64,000 bases of DNA from Portunus trituberculatus (taxonomy: Eukaryota > Arthropoda > Malacostraca > Decapoda > Portunidae), in NCBI RefSeq assembly GCF_017591435.1, contig NC_059304.1, positions 21,486,175-21,550,174 of the forward strand. The letters are read 5' to 3'. Made by a program: the position numbers and the translations under genes. The notes under the pieces are model-generated. The model saw nothing but the letters and a program-made list of their open reading frames with translations, was not told where the DNA came from and did not search any database. Position 1 is the first letter of the stretch, and each line of letters begins with the position of its first letter. Positions 36,258 through 49,330 of the stretch are shown here, piece after piece.

Positions 36258-36896
36258 AATAATTCATACTAGCACTATTGCGTCTCAGATTGTGTCACTG
36301 TACTCTGCGGGACGACTGTGGCGGCGGTGTGCTGGCGTGAGGGTGTGCGGTGCTGCTGGTCTACACTCCCACGGGCAGAGTCCACGCCCCGCACTATGGT
36401 GAAAAAAGAGAACCTGCCTCACTCCTGCTGGTGCTTTCCACAACTTTCACTTTCCCGGTGAAAGAAAACGGAATGCTGATTGCTTGCTAGTTTAGATAAA
36501 TTAATATAAAACAAAATGAAATAATATAGAAGTAAAAATAAAGTGGATTTGTTGGGGTCAGGAAGATAAAAGACACATATCTTACGTACACTTGTATTTC
36601 GTTGCTCGAAAATATACAAAATAGTGAGAGTTAAAAGAAAAAAAATATTAGAGTGACGGATACCTTACTTAAACATGTATTTCGTGATGGAAGGCTGAAG
36701 CGTGAAAAAAAAATGTCAAAAGAAAATATTACAGACAGTAGGAATGAGAACGATAAATGTCAAACTGTCATCATTAGCAGCTTTTCTACTTAAAGATCAT
36801 CTAAAGTAGACTGTCACATAGAGAGAGCTATTAAATACTTCAAGATGGCCGGGGGTGATGAGGAGGAGGAGGTGGTGGTGGTGGCGGTGGTGGGGC

Positions 36897-37325
36897 TCAG
36901 TAGCCGTACCCACACTTGGTCACGTAAGACTCCTGGGTGTATGTGACGGTGACGTACTGTGGGACGTACTCCGGGACGAACTCCGTCTGGTAGTGAACCT
37001 GCGTTTTGGTGACGTACTGGGGCTGGTACTGGGTGGTGTACAGGGTCTGGTACTGCACCTGCGTCACGTACTGGGTCTGGTATTTGGTATCCGTGACGTA
37101 CTTCTCCACATACTGGGTCTTGGTGACGTACTGCGGCACGTACTGGGTGGTGTACTTGGTCTGGTACTGGGTCTGGTAGCGCACCTGGGTCTGGTACTGG
37201 GTCTGGGTGACGTACCTGGGCACGTACTGGGTGGTGTACTGGGTTTGGTAGCGGGTTTGGTACTGGGTCTGGTACAGAGTGGTGGGCACGATTTGCTTGC
37301 GGTACTCGGTCTGGTACACCGGCAC
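36897..37325 (-). CDS. YR5 exon 3: long Tyr/Gln/Thr repeat domain
   Basis: A gccag acceptor lies just beyond 37325. The 142 codons start VPVYQTEYRKQIVPTTLYQT and are the most regular repeats in the cluster: QYQTRYQTQY, TTQYVPRYVTQTQYQT, YTTQYVPQYVTKTQYVEK. They end with the single Cys in YVTKCGYGY. At DNA level this is a coding minisatellite of 12-nt steps (TACCAGACCCAG), so the domain can lengthen or shorten in frame. The VP-x-YVT turn-like unit recurs about every 20-35 residues. The tail GYGY differs from the CPK tails of YR1, YR3, YR4 and YR6. Joined to 38721-38870 it encodes a 192-residue precursor with no frame damage. Confidence 0.92.
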   Translation of the reverse strand: MPVYQTEYRKQIVPTTLYQTQYQTRYQTQYTTQYVPRYVTQTQYQTQVRYQTQYQTKYTTQYVPQYVTKTQYVEKYVTDTKYQTQYVTQVQYQTLYTTQYQPQYVTKTQVHYQTEFVPEYVPQYVTVTYTQESYVTKCGYGY

Positions 37326-37377
37326 CTGGCGACGGGGAGAGAGGGAGAGGGAGAGGAGGGACATTTAGTGCACCTGT

Positions 37378-37378
<1 letters not shown>

Positions 37379-37464
<86 letters not shown>
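37379..37464. repeat. (GA)n / (TC)n tract beside the YR5 splice acceptor
   Basis: On the coding strand this is an 86-bp TC run ending about 53 nt before the exon 3 acceptor. More CT-rich sequence fills the gap, giving an unusually long polypyrimidine stretch. Confidence 0.95.
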
Positions 37465-37465
<1 letters not shown>

Positions 37466-38397
37466 CTATAGTTTACATGTTTTATGATGAAGGACCTCAG
37501 ATATTTGACGAGAGAAGAGGAAGAAGAGAAGTATGAGGGGAAGAAAATAGAGAAGGAACAAGAACAAGAACAAGAAAGAGTATGAAGCAATATAGAGACA
37601 TAAAAAGTAAAAGGAAAAGATGAAGTACAAAAAAAAAGAAGGCGGAGGAAGAGAAAGAGAACGGGAAGTAAAAGTGAAAGGAGGAAAAAATTGGTAAGAA
37701 GTTTTCAATCGGAGCAGCCAAGTGAAGTCAGAATGCCAAGCTTCTCATCTCAGGCACATTTCAAGTCTTCAGGTGGAATGAGAGAGTTAGATAAAGAGTT
37801 CCTCGCGTTATGTTCACTGAAAACTTAATTAATCCCTTTATGGTTTTGGTAAAATTATGTTCTTCTGTATCCGTTAAGCTGAAGGAAATATTGTCTTGAC
37901 TACTGAAGCTTCTATGTGCGTGAGATTAAAAAGACGTAATGTAGTAGTAGTAGTAATAGTAGTAGTAGTAGTAGTAATGATAATAATGATGATAATAGTA
38001 ATAGTAATAATAATAAAGTTAACTCCTTACTGTTGTCATCTTTACTCCAAAGTTACCCACTTACTCGTACTTTCTTTCTCTTTATCGTTCGTTCGTTCGT
38101 TTCCTGTTCTACTGTTATTTGCGGTTTGTCGATTCTTCTGCCGTGATTACACCTTATACACAAAAAGAAAAAGATAATAAGAAAAAAAAGATAATTGCTC
38201 TATCTCGCACATCTTGACTTCCTACACGCTCATAGTGACTAGCAACTCTTTTTTCTATCTTGCTATTTAAAACCATCTTGTGAATCACTGAGCCTTATTT
38301 AACACACTCAAGCTTGACCTGCCCTAACACACACACACAAACACACACACACACGCGCGCGCGCGCGCGTCACTGAACCTCACTTAAGCCTATAGGC

Positions 38398-38684
<287 letters not shown>

Positions 38685-38720
38685 AAAATACAGGCCACAG
38701 TACTGAGCCATGTCACTCAC

Positions 38721-38870
38721 CTCCCGGTACTCCGTCTGGTACTGGGTGACGTACTTGGTCACCGGGTAGCAGGGGGTCGGTGCCTGGTAAGAGGGTTGAG
38801 GATAGCTAGCTTCGGCCGCCACCAGCAGGGCAACCACCACCACCGCCGCCACACTTCCGCTGGGCCACAT
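38721..38870 (-). CDS. YR5 exon 2: MW-type signal peptide and PCYP module
   Basis: The ATG at 38870 comes directly after a gtttcag acceptor. Fifty codons give MWPSGSVAAVVVVALLVAAE (signal, probable cleavage near AEA), then SYPQPSYQAPTPCYPVTKYV and TQYQTEYRE before a GTGAGT donor (38720), phase 0. The single Cys sits in PxPCYP, a different module from the EPGF one in YR1-YR4, and here the repeats begin already in this exon (KYVTQYQTEY). Confidence 0.92.
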
Positions 38871-39149
38871 CTGAAACACTTCGTCAGTAGAAAAAATCCT
38901 TTCTCAGGCTTCTCTTAACTCTCTTCTGAGGCAAGGCAACGACTAAACAACATCCAGTTTATGCAAGATGATTAATGTGTCAGTGATTTCCTCAGTGTTC
39001 CTTCTTCCTTTTACGAGAGAGAAGCTGTCTAGTAATCTGGCAACAATTCTTCACCACAGATTCATATTACTACACCATCTGGAGCTGAAAGTTGATGGAA
39101 AGTCTTGGTTTTAGATAGATAGTTCCTCTGTGTATGTATGTATGACAGG

Positions 39150-39191
<42 letters not shown>

Positions 39192-39298
39192 CACCAGGTA
39201 TGGAATAAAAAAAGTCATATAGAAAAGGAGTCGACAATTTTGTATATACGTTAAGAAATCGACAGGTTAAGCCCAAGTAAGGATGTAAAAGTGTGTAT

Positions 39299-39398
39299 AA
39301 TTCACCACCACGGTTGCCTGCTGGTCACTCAGCCAGTCTTCCCCATTAAGGAGAGAGCTCAGAGCTCATAGACCGATCTTCGGGTAGGACTGAGATCA

Positions 39399-39400
<2 letters not shown>
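39299..39400 (-). mobile_element. SINE family A, 5'-truncated copy within YR5 intron 1
   Basis: About 100 bp matches only the 3' body of the SINE at 56717-56995 (caccaccacggttgcctgct versus caccttggtcgtctgctggt; agagctcatagaccgatctt; gggtaggactgaga). The tRNA head is missing, and the truncation point passes straight into a (GT)n tract at about 39401. Confidence 0.8.
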
Positions 39401-39435
<35 letters not shown>

Positions 39436-39447
39436 CCACGTGGTTAC

Positions 39448-39541
39448 CTTCGTGGTTGTTTCGTCTGGCAGTGTGAGAGGGAATGAGTGAGGCGGCAGCG
39501 GTCCGGCTTGTATTTATACCGTGCCTTTCCCTCCCTTCACT
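39448..39541 (-). promoter_or_regulatory. Core promoter and non-coding exon 1 of YR5
   Basis: On the minus strand an upstream element AGTGAAGGGAGGGAAAGGC (39523-39541) precedes GGTATAAATAC, with TATAAA at 39513-39518. A cactcattccc start region lies near 39484-39490. The leader ends CACGAAG at 39448 before GTAACC. TATA-to-donor distance is 70 nt. The 19-nt upstream element is identical in YR6. Confidence 0.88.
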
Positions 39542-39592
39542 TCAGGGGGAGGCGCCCTTCAAGTTGTGGCAGCATGAATCGGTGTGTCAGGG

Positions 39593-39958
<366 letters not shown>

Positions 39959-40254
39959 AAGTGTGGGAGCGAGTCATAAGAGGAAGTCATGTTATTTTCT
40001 TGAAGCAATACGCACTGATGATCATTCAAGAGGTGGAAATGCTGTGTTTGGCGTGGTGATGGGGGGCAGTGAGGCAGTGAGGCAGTGAGGCAGTGAGGGA
40101 GGCAGGCAGTGAGGCAATATTTAACTGGCTTCGTTTTAGATGGAGTGAGTGAGTGAGTGAGTGAGTGAGTGAGTGAGTTGTTTTTCTGCTAATGAGTGAA
40201 AGTTTTAATGTGAGTGTGTGTGATGAGTGAGAAGAAGTATATACTCACAGTAGT

Positions 40255-40337
40255 TAACCTCATCTACCTACCTGCACACCTTTTCTAAATCAACACGTTT
40301 CTTAATGTTATTGGAGGCGTACTTTTTCTTCTTCTTT

Positions 40338-40395
<58 letters not shown>

Positions 40396-41500
40396 AGTTC
40401 GACAGTGAGGAGTGAAAACAGGTATATTCCACATTAATTAAACCTTCATACCCAGACACCTGCACGCCTTTCCCTCTCCCTTAAACAAAAAAAAACAGAC
40501 TCTTTTTACTACATTACTGAAAACCTATTGTGTGTGCTTGTGTGTGTGTGTATGTGTGCGTGTGAGTGTGAGGAATGAAAACATGAACAGTCAAACTAAT
40601 CAAACCAACACACTCACCTTTTCCACGGATCAAAAAGACCAACACTCCTTTCCCTACAATACTGAAAAGGAGGGAAGGAGAAAACTCAAAGAATAGTAAT
40701 AAGAGAAGGAGGAAAAAAAAGACAAGTGATGACAATGTTGCCAGTGGTGAATATTCATGGTGATGATGACACTAAGAAAACGAAGAGTGAGAGTAAGAGG
40801 GAAAAGAGAAAATGGTCAAAGAATAAGAATAGCAATAAGAGGAAACAACACACAAAAATAATGAGGAGACTAGAAAAAAATGAATAACAAGTAAAAGATG
40901 ATAGAAGAAGAGGAAGAAAGAAAAAAGAGAAGACTGAGAAGACTGTGAATGTATTAGTGTGAATGCAGAGTCAAAACAAGGTACATTCACTCTAAACTAA
41001 AACAAACATACCCACATAACCACCTTTCTACAAACCAAGCCACCATTCCCTACGTCACTGAAATGGTGCTGTGTGTGTGTGTATGTGTAGGAATAAGCGT
41101 GAATGTAGAGTAAAAGCATGTACATTTACCTTAATACCCAAGCCTTTCTACAAACCAAACCACTTTTCCCTACATTACTGAATTCCTACTGTACGTATGT
41201 GTGTGTATGTGTAGGAATAAGCGTGAGTGAAAAATAGAAATAAAATCATGTATATACATTCACTTTAACTAATACCAACATACACACAAGTCTTTCCACA
41301 AATTAATCCACAATTCCCTACATTACTGAAATCGTGCTGTATATGTGTGTATGTGTAGGAATAAGAACGAATGCTGAGTAATGGCATATACATTCACCTG
41401 AATACTAACATACCCATAAGCCTTTCCACAAACCAGCGCTTCTTTCCCTGCATTACTGGAGGCGTACTGAAGCGCAACACTTGAATGCGTGGAGAGTCTT
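40255..41500. repeat. Complex tandem repeat, unit about 120-145 bp
   Basis: Blocks resembling aggaataagcgtgaatgtag, catgtacatttacctt, aagcctttctacaaaccaaa, cctacattactgaa and then (GT)n/TATGTG recur, with starts near 40963, 41101, 41213 and 41358 and weaker ones back to about 40255. Spacing varies because each unit carries its own GT tract. Confidence 0.75.
40680..40935. repeat. Purine-rich duplicated segment, copy 1
   Basis: It shares gatgatgacactaagaa, acgaagagt, aagaataagaatagcaataa and similar blocks in the same order with 45330-45640. It interrupts the tandem repeat of 40255-41500. Confidence 0.65.
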
Positions 41501-41818
41501 GCGTGTGTTCTCATTCATGTCGAATCATCCGCGGTGTTGACCTGTACACTTTGGAAGGCGACCCAGAAGACCGCCTTTCCCCGACCTGGCTGCTACCCGC
41601 TTGATCACCTTGCCCGGGAGGAGAACTAGGGGACAGTGCAGCTTAGCGAGTCTAGAGAATTAAAACTCGATACGTAGGAACAGAGAGGAGAAAGAATGAG
41701 GTTTAGTGCGTTTAGTAGCAGATTGGTGTGTTTATAGACTGATAGGGAAAGTTAGGGGAGCAAAGGACGGAATTAGCGAGTTTTGTGAAGGATTGCAACT
41801 TGATAGGTAGGTAGGTAG

Positions 41819-42859
<1,041 letters not shown>

Positions 42860-43005
42860 CGAGTTGAGGGACGCTACAGCTCGTGACTCGCCACTGGGCT
42901 GAGTCGTAGGTGGCCATACTTTAATGTATCTTTGTCTCTTCCGTGTGTCTCTGTGTGTTCGTTGAGTTTTTTTTTTTCCGCCACTTTACTTAAACTACCA
43001 TAAAG

Positions 43006-43138
43006 CTAACCTACCCTGACCTAAACCTGACGTAGCCGAACCTAAACTTAACTTCATCTAAACCTAACTTAACCTAACCTAAATCCTAACTTAACTTAAT
43101 TTAACTGAACCTAACCTAACTTAACTTAACTTAAGTTA
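43006..43138 (-). repeat. Degenerate CCTAA array (inverted TTAGG)
   Basis: About 130 bp of CCTAA/CTTAA units is the reverse complement of the array type at 14302-14690. The two interstitial telomere-like arrays thus lie in opposite orientation on either side of YR2-YR5. Confidence 0.75.
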
Positions 43139-43264
43139 GCTGCTCTGCCTCCTGTTGATGTTCACCTTGCGTGTTTCATTAAGAGTCCGTGTTATGAGTT
43201 TATATAGTCTTTCTGCCACCTTGACCCCACGCTTCCTCTTACTGCACTTTATTTCATGTGTATG

Positions 43265-43640
43265 TGTGTTCTTTTAATTGTCACCTCGTCTGTCGTTCTC
43301 CCTGTTAATGTGTTCAAGGTTCTGTCATGTGTTCACTTATAGCTGTCACCTCTCCTGTCTTTCTCTCCGTTAATGTACTCAAGGTTGTGTCATGCGTTCA
43401 CTAATTTCTCCTGTCACCTCGTCTGTCGTTCTCCCTGTTAATGTGTTCAAGGTTGTGTCATGTGTTCACTTATTATCTGTCACCCTGCCTGTCTTTCTTC
43501 CTGTTAATGTGTCACCTCGTCTGTCGTTCTTCCTGCCAATGTGTTCAAGGTTGTGTCATGTGTTGATTTAGTCTCTGTCACCTTGCCTATCTGCCTTCCT
43601 GTTCATTTTCATCTATTGTATTCAAGGTTCTGTGTGCGCG
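43265..43640. repeat. Minisatellite (CTGTCACCTCGTCTGTCGTTC-like)
   Basis: Units of roughly 60-90 bp contain ctgtcacctcgtctgtcgtt, ccctgttaatgtgttcaagg and tgtgtcatgtgttcact and repeat about five times, the later units partial. Confidence 0.8.
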
Positions 43641-44427
43641 TGTCTTCATGGTGTCTATCAGTCGCTGCCTTGCTTCTCTGCCTTCCTCTCAATGCGCAGC
43701 TCATGTATTGAAGGTCTTATGTGTGTGTTTTCATGTTGTTTTATTTATGCCTTTGATTGTACTTATAATTGTCCTTATAATGTTCATCTATATATACAGT
43801 GTGCTCAAGGTATTCATTAATCGCATATGTTCATTATTATCATTATTATTATTGCTTGGTTAGCCTGGCATCGGTGTCTCTGCGTGTCTCATTCGTGCCA
43901 ACATGTCTTGATAAAGTTTAGTTCTCTTGAATTCAAATGGTTTTTATTTATCTTTTTTCATCCATGTCGTTACTTTCTCTCACATAAGTTTCAATATTAG
44001 GTTAATACGTTATATTCTTTTCACATCCCACCTTGACAATCTGCCTTCCGTCAATGAGTAGCTGGTGTTGTGATTGAGTGTACGAGGTTTTGTTGCTGGG
44101 ACACTGAGGGCCACGAGAGAGTAGTGACCCGCACCCGACAGCTCCTCAAACGTGCACAGCAACAGCAAGGCGTGAAGCTTTTGATTACACGGAATACATT
44201 CAGACTCTCAAACCCTCGGATAGCAAAAAATAATAAATAGTGAGTAAATAGACAAATAGGTGAATAAATTGGTAGACAAATAGCTAAGCAGATAACGAAA
44301 TAGATAGATGAATAAAGCAAACTAAAATAAAGGCCAGCATTTCTATTAAAGCAAATTTGTTCATGTACTTTTCTATCAAACACAAATCTCATGACTGAAT
44401 CCAAGGCTGAACCACCGAAACACTTAA

Positions 44428-44647
44428 CCCCTTCACTAGCATGGCGTGTTTTCATATTCATTTTGCTCAGTATTTGGCGATTCTATACAGCTTTAGAAAC
44501 TTATGTGGGTATCAATATAGTGAAGACTTTGCTCATTAATCTTCTGACCTCCATAGACCCATCCTAATGCAAATAAAATCGTCTAATCGTAAACAAAACT
44601 CGTGGTAAAAAAAAAAAAAAAAAAAAGCGTTCCAGTGCTGAAGGAAT
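44428..44647 (+). mobile_element. TTAA-type MITE, copy 6
   Basis: Full length, starting ccccttcactagcatggcg and ending gtgctgaagga, with TTAA on the left (44424-44427) and TTTA on the right. An A-run expansion near 44610-44625 makes it longer than average. Confidence 0.9.
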
Positions 44648-45111
44648 TTAGCATAAATATAATCAGTTTAGCTACACACGCGTCAACATGAAAACAATGC
44701 AACACTTACCGAGCAATCAGTCCGTCAGTCAGTCCGTCAGTCAGTCAGTCACCCTGCATTACATCACACTACACAAATCACGCGGCAATCGTACAATACA
44801 ACAATCGTAAGGTGTCTCAGCCTCGAGAACACCCACACTCTTTCGACAATCCTCTCACATTTATCATCTACCTGTCGTGACACTATGAAGTCACTTGAAA
44901 TCATCCACTACTAACACCTTCCCCTTCTAACCCTCCTCACCTCCCCCACATACACTGAGCTGAGGTTACTGAGGGCGAGAGAACATTGGTGAAAAAAAAG
45001 AAGTTAGTCTTGTTATTGTTTCCCGTCATCCTCCCAGTCTCCTCGTGGTCTCAGTGATATTCAGACCACGTAGTGTATTTGGGTTTTAGTAATAGGGACG
45101 CCATTGATTAA

Positions 45112-45316
45112 CCTCTTCAGTACCATGACACGTTTTCATATTCATTCTGCTTACTACATGATGGTTTTATACAGCTTCAGATACTTATGTGGGGATTAAA
45201 ATAGTGAAGACATTGGCCATTAATCTTTTGACTTCCATAGAGCCTTCCTAATGTAAATAAATTCGTCTAATCATAACCAAAACTCATGGTAAAAATGCGT
45301 CTCAGTACTGAAAGGG
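45112..45316 (+). mobile_element. TTAA-type MITE, copy 7
   Basis: A 205-bp copy with intact TTAA at both ends (45108-45111, 45317-45320) and a well conserved core, including gtactgaaaggg. Confidence 0.93.
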
Positions 45317-45329
45317 TTAATATTTAATG

Positions 45330-45640
45330 CAATGAGAGTAAAAGTAAGAGAGGAAGGCGAAAAAATGCAAAGAATGATAAGAGGAGGTAAAAAAAAAAGG
45401 CAAAGAATAATAATGGTGTCAATGATGAGTATTTATAGAGATGATGACACTAAGAAGACGAAGAGTAAGAGTGAGAAAGAGAGGAGAAAATGATGAAAGA
45501 ACGAGAATAAAAATAAGAGGAGAAAAAAAGCCAAAAAATAATGATAAGAGGAAGAAAAAAAACTGAATACAAACAAATACAAGGTGAAAGAAGAAGAAAG
45601 AAAAAATGATGAGGAGGAGAATGAGAATCAAGAAGAGGCA
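45330..45640. repeat. Purine-rich duplicated segment, copy 2
   Basis: The diverged partner of 40680-40935 in the same orientation, sharing gatgatgacactaagaaga and neighbouring motifs over about 300 bp. Frames read from its complement are Ser/Phe/Leu-rich low-complexity sequence. Confidence 0.65.
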
Positions 45641-45814
45641 GGAGAAGAGAGAAAGTGGAGGAACATAAGAGAAAGGAAGAAGAAAAAAAAGGAGGAGAAA
45701 GAGGAGTCAAAGGACGAAGAGAAGTAAGAAAAAAAACACTCGATGACAAAGGGAGGAAGAGAAAAACAAAGGAAGAAGGAGGAGGAGAAGTAAAGGAAGT
45801 GAAGGAGAAGGAGG

Positions 45815-45903
45815 AGGAGGAGGAGGAGGAGGAGGAGGAGGAGGAGGAGGAGGAGGAATGACACGCGATGAAAGTGCATCATCAATGTCTTATACCTGTC
45901 ATG

Positions 45904-45962
<59 letters not shown>

Positions 45963-46016
45963 TGGTTTTTAGAGGGAAATAAAAAGGCACAAAAAGCAGC
46001 TATCGAATGGAACACA

Positions 46017-46064
<48 letters not shown>

Positions 46065-46069
46065 AGACA

Positions 46070-46161
<92 letters not shown>
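45815..46161. repeat. (GGA)n, (GA)n, (CT)n and (GT)n tracts
   Basis: GGA at about 45812-45856, GA at about 45907-45958, CT at about 46018-46057 and GT at about 46073-46161. Confidence 0.95.
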
Positions 46162-46164
<3 letters not shown>

Positions 46165-46308
46165 CATATATGTGTGCACACTTTTGTATGCAGTTTCGAT
46201 GGCTAGACAATCCCTCCATCTCCTAACAAATTTTCGGCTTCCTGGATTTAGCCGTATTGTTTTTATATTCAATGCAATGACCTACAAAAATAGCATTATT
46301 AGTATTAA

Positions 46309-46695
46309 CATCTTCAGTACCATGACGTGTTTTCGTATTTATTCAACTTACAATTTGGAGATTTTATACAGCCTCAGAAACTCATGTGAGGATTAAAATA
46401 GTGAAGACTCTGGCCATTAAACTTCTGACTTCCATAGACCCTTCCTAATGTAAATAGAACCAACTAATCACACCCAAACTTGTGGTAAAAGTGAGTCCCA
46501 GTGCAGTAGTCCCAGTAGTTTATTCTGTTTGCAATTTGGAGATTTTAGACAGCTTCAGAAATTCAAGTGAGGATTAAGATAGTGAAGACTCTGGACATTA
46601 AATTTCTGACCTCCTTAGATCCTTCGTAATGTATATAAAACCAAATAATTATGCCTAAACTTGTGGTAAAAATGCGTCCCAGTACTGAAGAGGTA
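46309..46695 (+). mobile_element. TTAA-type MITE, copy 8 with partial tandem duplication
   Basis: A full copy starts after TTAA at 46305-46308 and runs to about 46505. It is followed by a second copy lacking the first 35-40 bp (from tttattctgtttgcaatttg at about 46519) and ending agtactgaagaggt near 46695. The duplication is head-to-tail, unlike a fresh TTAA insertion. Confidence 0.88.
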
Positions 46696-46884
46696 AACAT
46701 CTCTCTTATCTATCCACTATCTCTCTATCTTTAAAACAATCGACCAATCCATCCAGTTATTCGTCTTCCCATGAAGCCACAACCAACAACAGACAGCACT
46801 CCAACAAAAGATCTAGAATATGCAGCCTCCTTTGAAATTCACACAACAAAAACTAGAACCTTCCTATGATTGACACTTTCCACA

Positions 46885-47690
46885 GGATTCTGAAACGCTC
46901 CGCTCTCTCACCACCACGTCCATCTTCCAAGGCCGGGGTTTCTATAGTGTTTCTACCGTTGATAATAAATAAATTTTGTTAATTTGCTGCTGAAACCTTA
47001 AAAAAACACCCTTTAAACCTATGTAACTTTACTAGAGACTTTGGAAACAGTGGGGGTACGGCTCAGGAGTGCATCCAAGAGTGTTTCTACCTTTTATAAT
47101 GTGTTAGTCTTGTTAATTTCTTGTTGAAACCTTAAAAACACCCTTTAAAACTATATAATCTCAATTACATCCTTCGGAGGTAGAGGTGTGGCGCAGTGTT
47201 TAGTCAAGAGCGTTTCTATCATTAATAATAAAGAAATCTTGTTAATTTGTCACTGAAATCTTAAAAAAAACACCCTTAAAAACCATGTAAACTTAACTAG
47301 AGCCTTTAGAAGTAGTAGTGGTAATTAAATTATGTAATCTTTCTAGAGGCTTTGGAAGTAGTGGAAGTGAGCTGTGCAGAGGTGATTCCAAGAGTGCTTC
47401 TACCGTTAATAATGTAGAAACCTTGTCACTCTATCACTGAAAGCTTAAATAAACGTACTCATAAACCATGGAACTTCAACTAGCGCCTTTGAAAGTAGTG
47501 GAAGCAAGGCGCAATTTTTCCTCAAGAGTGTTTCTACCTTTGATAAAACAGAAATCTTGTTAACCTATCACTGAAACTTTAAGAATATACCTTTAAGAAA
47601 CAGGTAGCCTCAACTAGAACTTTTAGAAGTAATAGGTGCGCGGTGCAGAAATGTTTGCTTTCAATGAATCAGCTTCAAAGTGCCGAACAC
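46885..47690. repeat. Tandem array derived from the R repeat, unit about 130 bp
   Basis: Six diverged units each contain agagtgtttctacc, aataataaagaaatcttgtt, actgaaaccttaaaaaaaca and gagcctttggaagtagtgg. The same words occur singly in dispersed R copies elsewhere, so a fragment of R has been amplified locally. Confidence 0.8.
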
Positions 47691-47896
47691 CTGCCGAAGC
47701 TTCACCTGGTGTTAGGAGGGTAGGCGGAGAGAGCGTCAGGGGGTACATTGGGCCGGGAGCGTGTGTGGGATGGGTTGTAGGCAAGAAGGTGTGAAAGTAA
47801 GAGTGATAAGCGTGTTAGGTGACAGTACGTAAAGATGAGCTGGAAAATCTGGTTTGGCGTATTGCTTGTAACTTAATCTGTGTCATCGCCGTTCCC

Positions 47897-47942
<46 letters not shown>

Positions 47943-48323
47943 TCTATTAAGATTTCTCCCGACAAGTATTGGTAAAATGTCTATTATGATACGAGGAAAA
48001 AAAAAATCTTTAATATTGATTGCATGAAGTGAATTATAGAGTGAGAATAATCTATTGAACATAAACTTTTACAAATACCAGTTTATTTCCAGAGACTATT
48101 TCTTCATGGTTTTCACCGAGACTGAGCCATCCTAGGAAGGAGAGACAATAATGGCACACTTTCGCTGGAATGTGAAGGAAAACAGGCATTGTCACTCTGT
48201 AGGACGAAGATGTTTTTTTACCTACACTAAAAGAATTCAGGAAGAGAGAGAGAGAGAGAGAGAGAATTTATGCGTAAGTGTATCAATGTGTGTGTGTGTG
48301 TGTATGTGTGTGTGTGTGTGTGT

Positions 48324-48615
48324 AATTCACTGTTTGATCTGCTGCAGTCTCTGACGAGACAGCCAGACGTTACCCTACGGAATGAGCTCAGAGCTCATTA
48401 TTTCCGATCTTGGGATAGGTCTGAGACCAGGCACACACCACACACCGGGACAACAAGGTCACAACTCCTCGATTTACATCCCGTACCTACTCACTGCTAG
48501 GTGAACAGGGGCTACACGTGAAAGGAGACACACCCAAATATCTCCACCCGGCCGGGGAATCGAACCCCGGTCATCTGGCTTGTGAAGCCAGCGCTCTAAC
48601 CACTGAGCTACCGGG

Positions 48616-48617
<2 letters not shown>
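48324..48617 (-). mobile_element. SINE family A, full-length copy
   Basis: The minus strand starts with a tRNA-Val-like head: GGCCCGGTAGCTCAGTGG A box, anticodon loop TTCACAA (CAC), and GGGGTTCGATTCCCCGG B box (about 48545-48617). A body of about 220 bp follows. Both ends run directly into (GT)n tracts (48288-48323 and 48618-48666). The tRNA head forms good stems, but fusion to the SINE body argues against a functional tRNA gene. Confidence 0.9.
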
Positions 48618-48667
<50 letters not shown>

Positions 48668-48912
48668 CTTCTCATGATGCCATATTTACTTATCCTTCAA
48701 GAGAGCCCAATTTCACACGTAGTCTATTCCGAAGAACGGGAGCTGCTAGTGTGTTCATAACTTAAGACTCCACCTCTTGTCCGGCTGCCTTAGGTGTTGC
48801 GTGTCTCCTGAGCAGCGGAAGCCACATCAAGCACGGAGCTCTGAGTGTGAGGGACCCATGCACTTGTTTCTTTCCTCACCTCTTTGTGGATGGGGATGAA
48901 AGGTGGAATTAA

Positions 48913-49326
48913 CCCCTTCATTACTGGAAAGCATTTTTACCTTTAGTTTTGGGTGTGATTAGACGATTTTATTTACATTAAGAAGGCTCTGTGGAGGTCA
49001 GAAGATTAACCATTTCAGTACTATGACGCGTTTCTATATTCATTTTGCTTATTCTATGGTGACTTTACAGCTCCAGAAATTTATGTGAGGTATCAAAATA
49101 GTGAAGACTGTAGCCATTAATCTTCTGACCTCCACAGACCTTTGCTACTGTCGATAAAATGGTTTAATCGTACACAAATTTCAAGGTAAAAACGTGTTAT
49201 AGTATTGAAGAGGTGAATGTCCACAGTGTTCACTATTTTAATCCCATCATAAGTATCTGAAGCTGTATAAAACCTCCAAATAGTAAACAAAATGAATATG
49301 AAAACACGTCCTGGTACTGAAGGGAA
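48913..49326 (-). mobile_element. TTAA-type MITE, copy 9 (inverted, split by another copy)
   Basis: The two parts, 48913-49009 and 49218-49326, join into one inverted full-length element flanked by TTAA (48909-48912 and 49327-49330). They are interrupted by the forward copy at 49010-49213. Confidence 0.92.
49010..49213 (+). mobile_element. TTAA-type MITE, copy 10 (nested)
   Basis: A forward 204-bp copy lies inside copy 9 at that element's own internal gattAATGG site. The flanks are TTAA (49006-49009) and a mutated TGAA (49214-49217), as expected of a TTAA target duplication. Confidence 0.92.
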
Positions 49327-49330
49327 TTAA

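Noticed and set aside
48545..48617. tRNA-Val(CAC)-like cloverleaf with good A and B boxes
   Set aside because: It is fused to a SINE body that recurs at 57068-57366 and lies between (GT)n tracts, so it is a SINE head and not a tRNA gene. The heads at about 56926-56995, 23240-23307 and 26830-26916 are rejected for the same reason.
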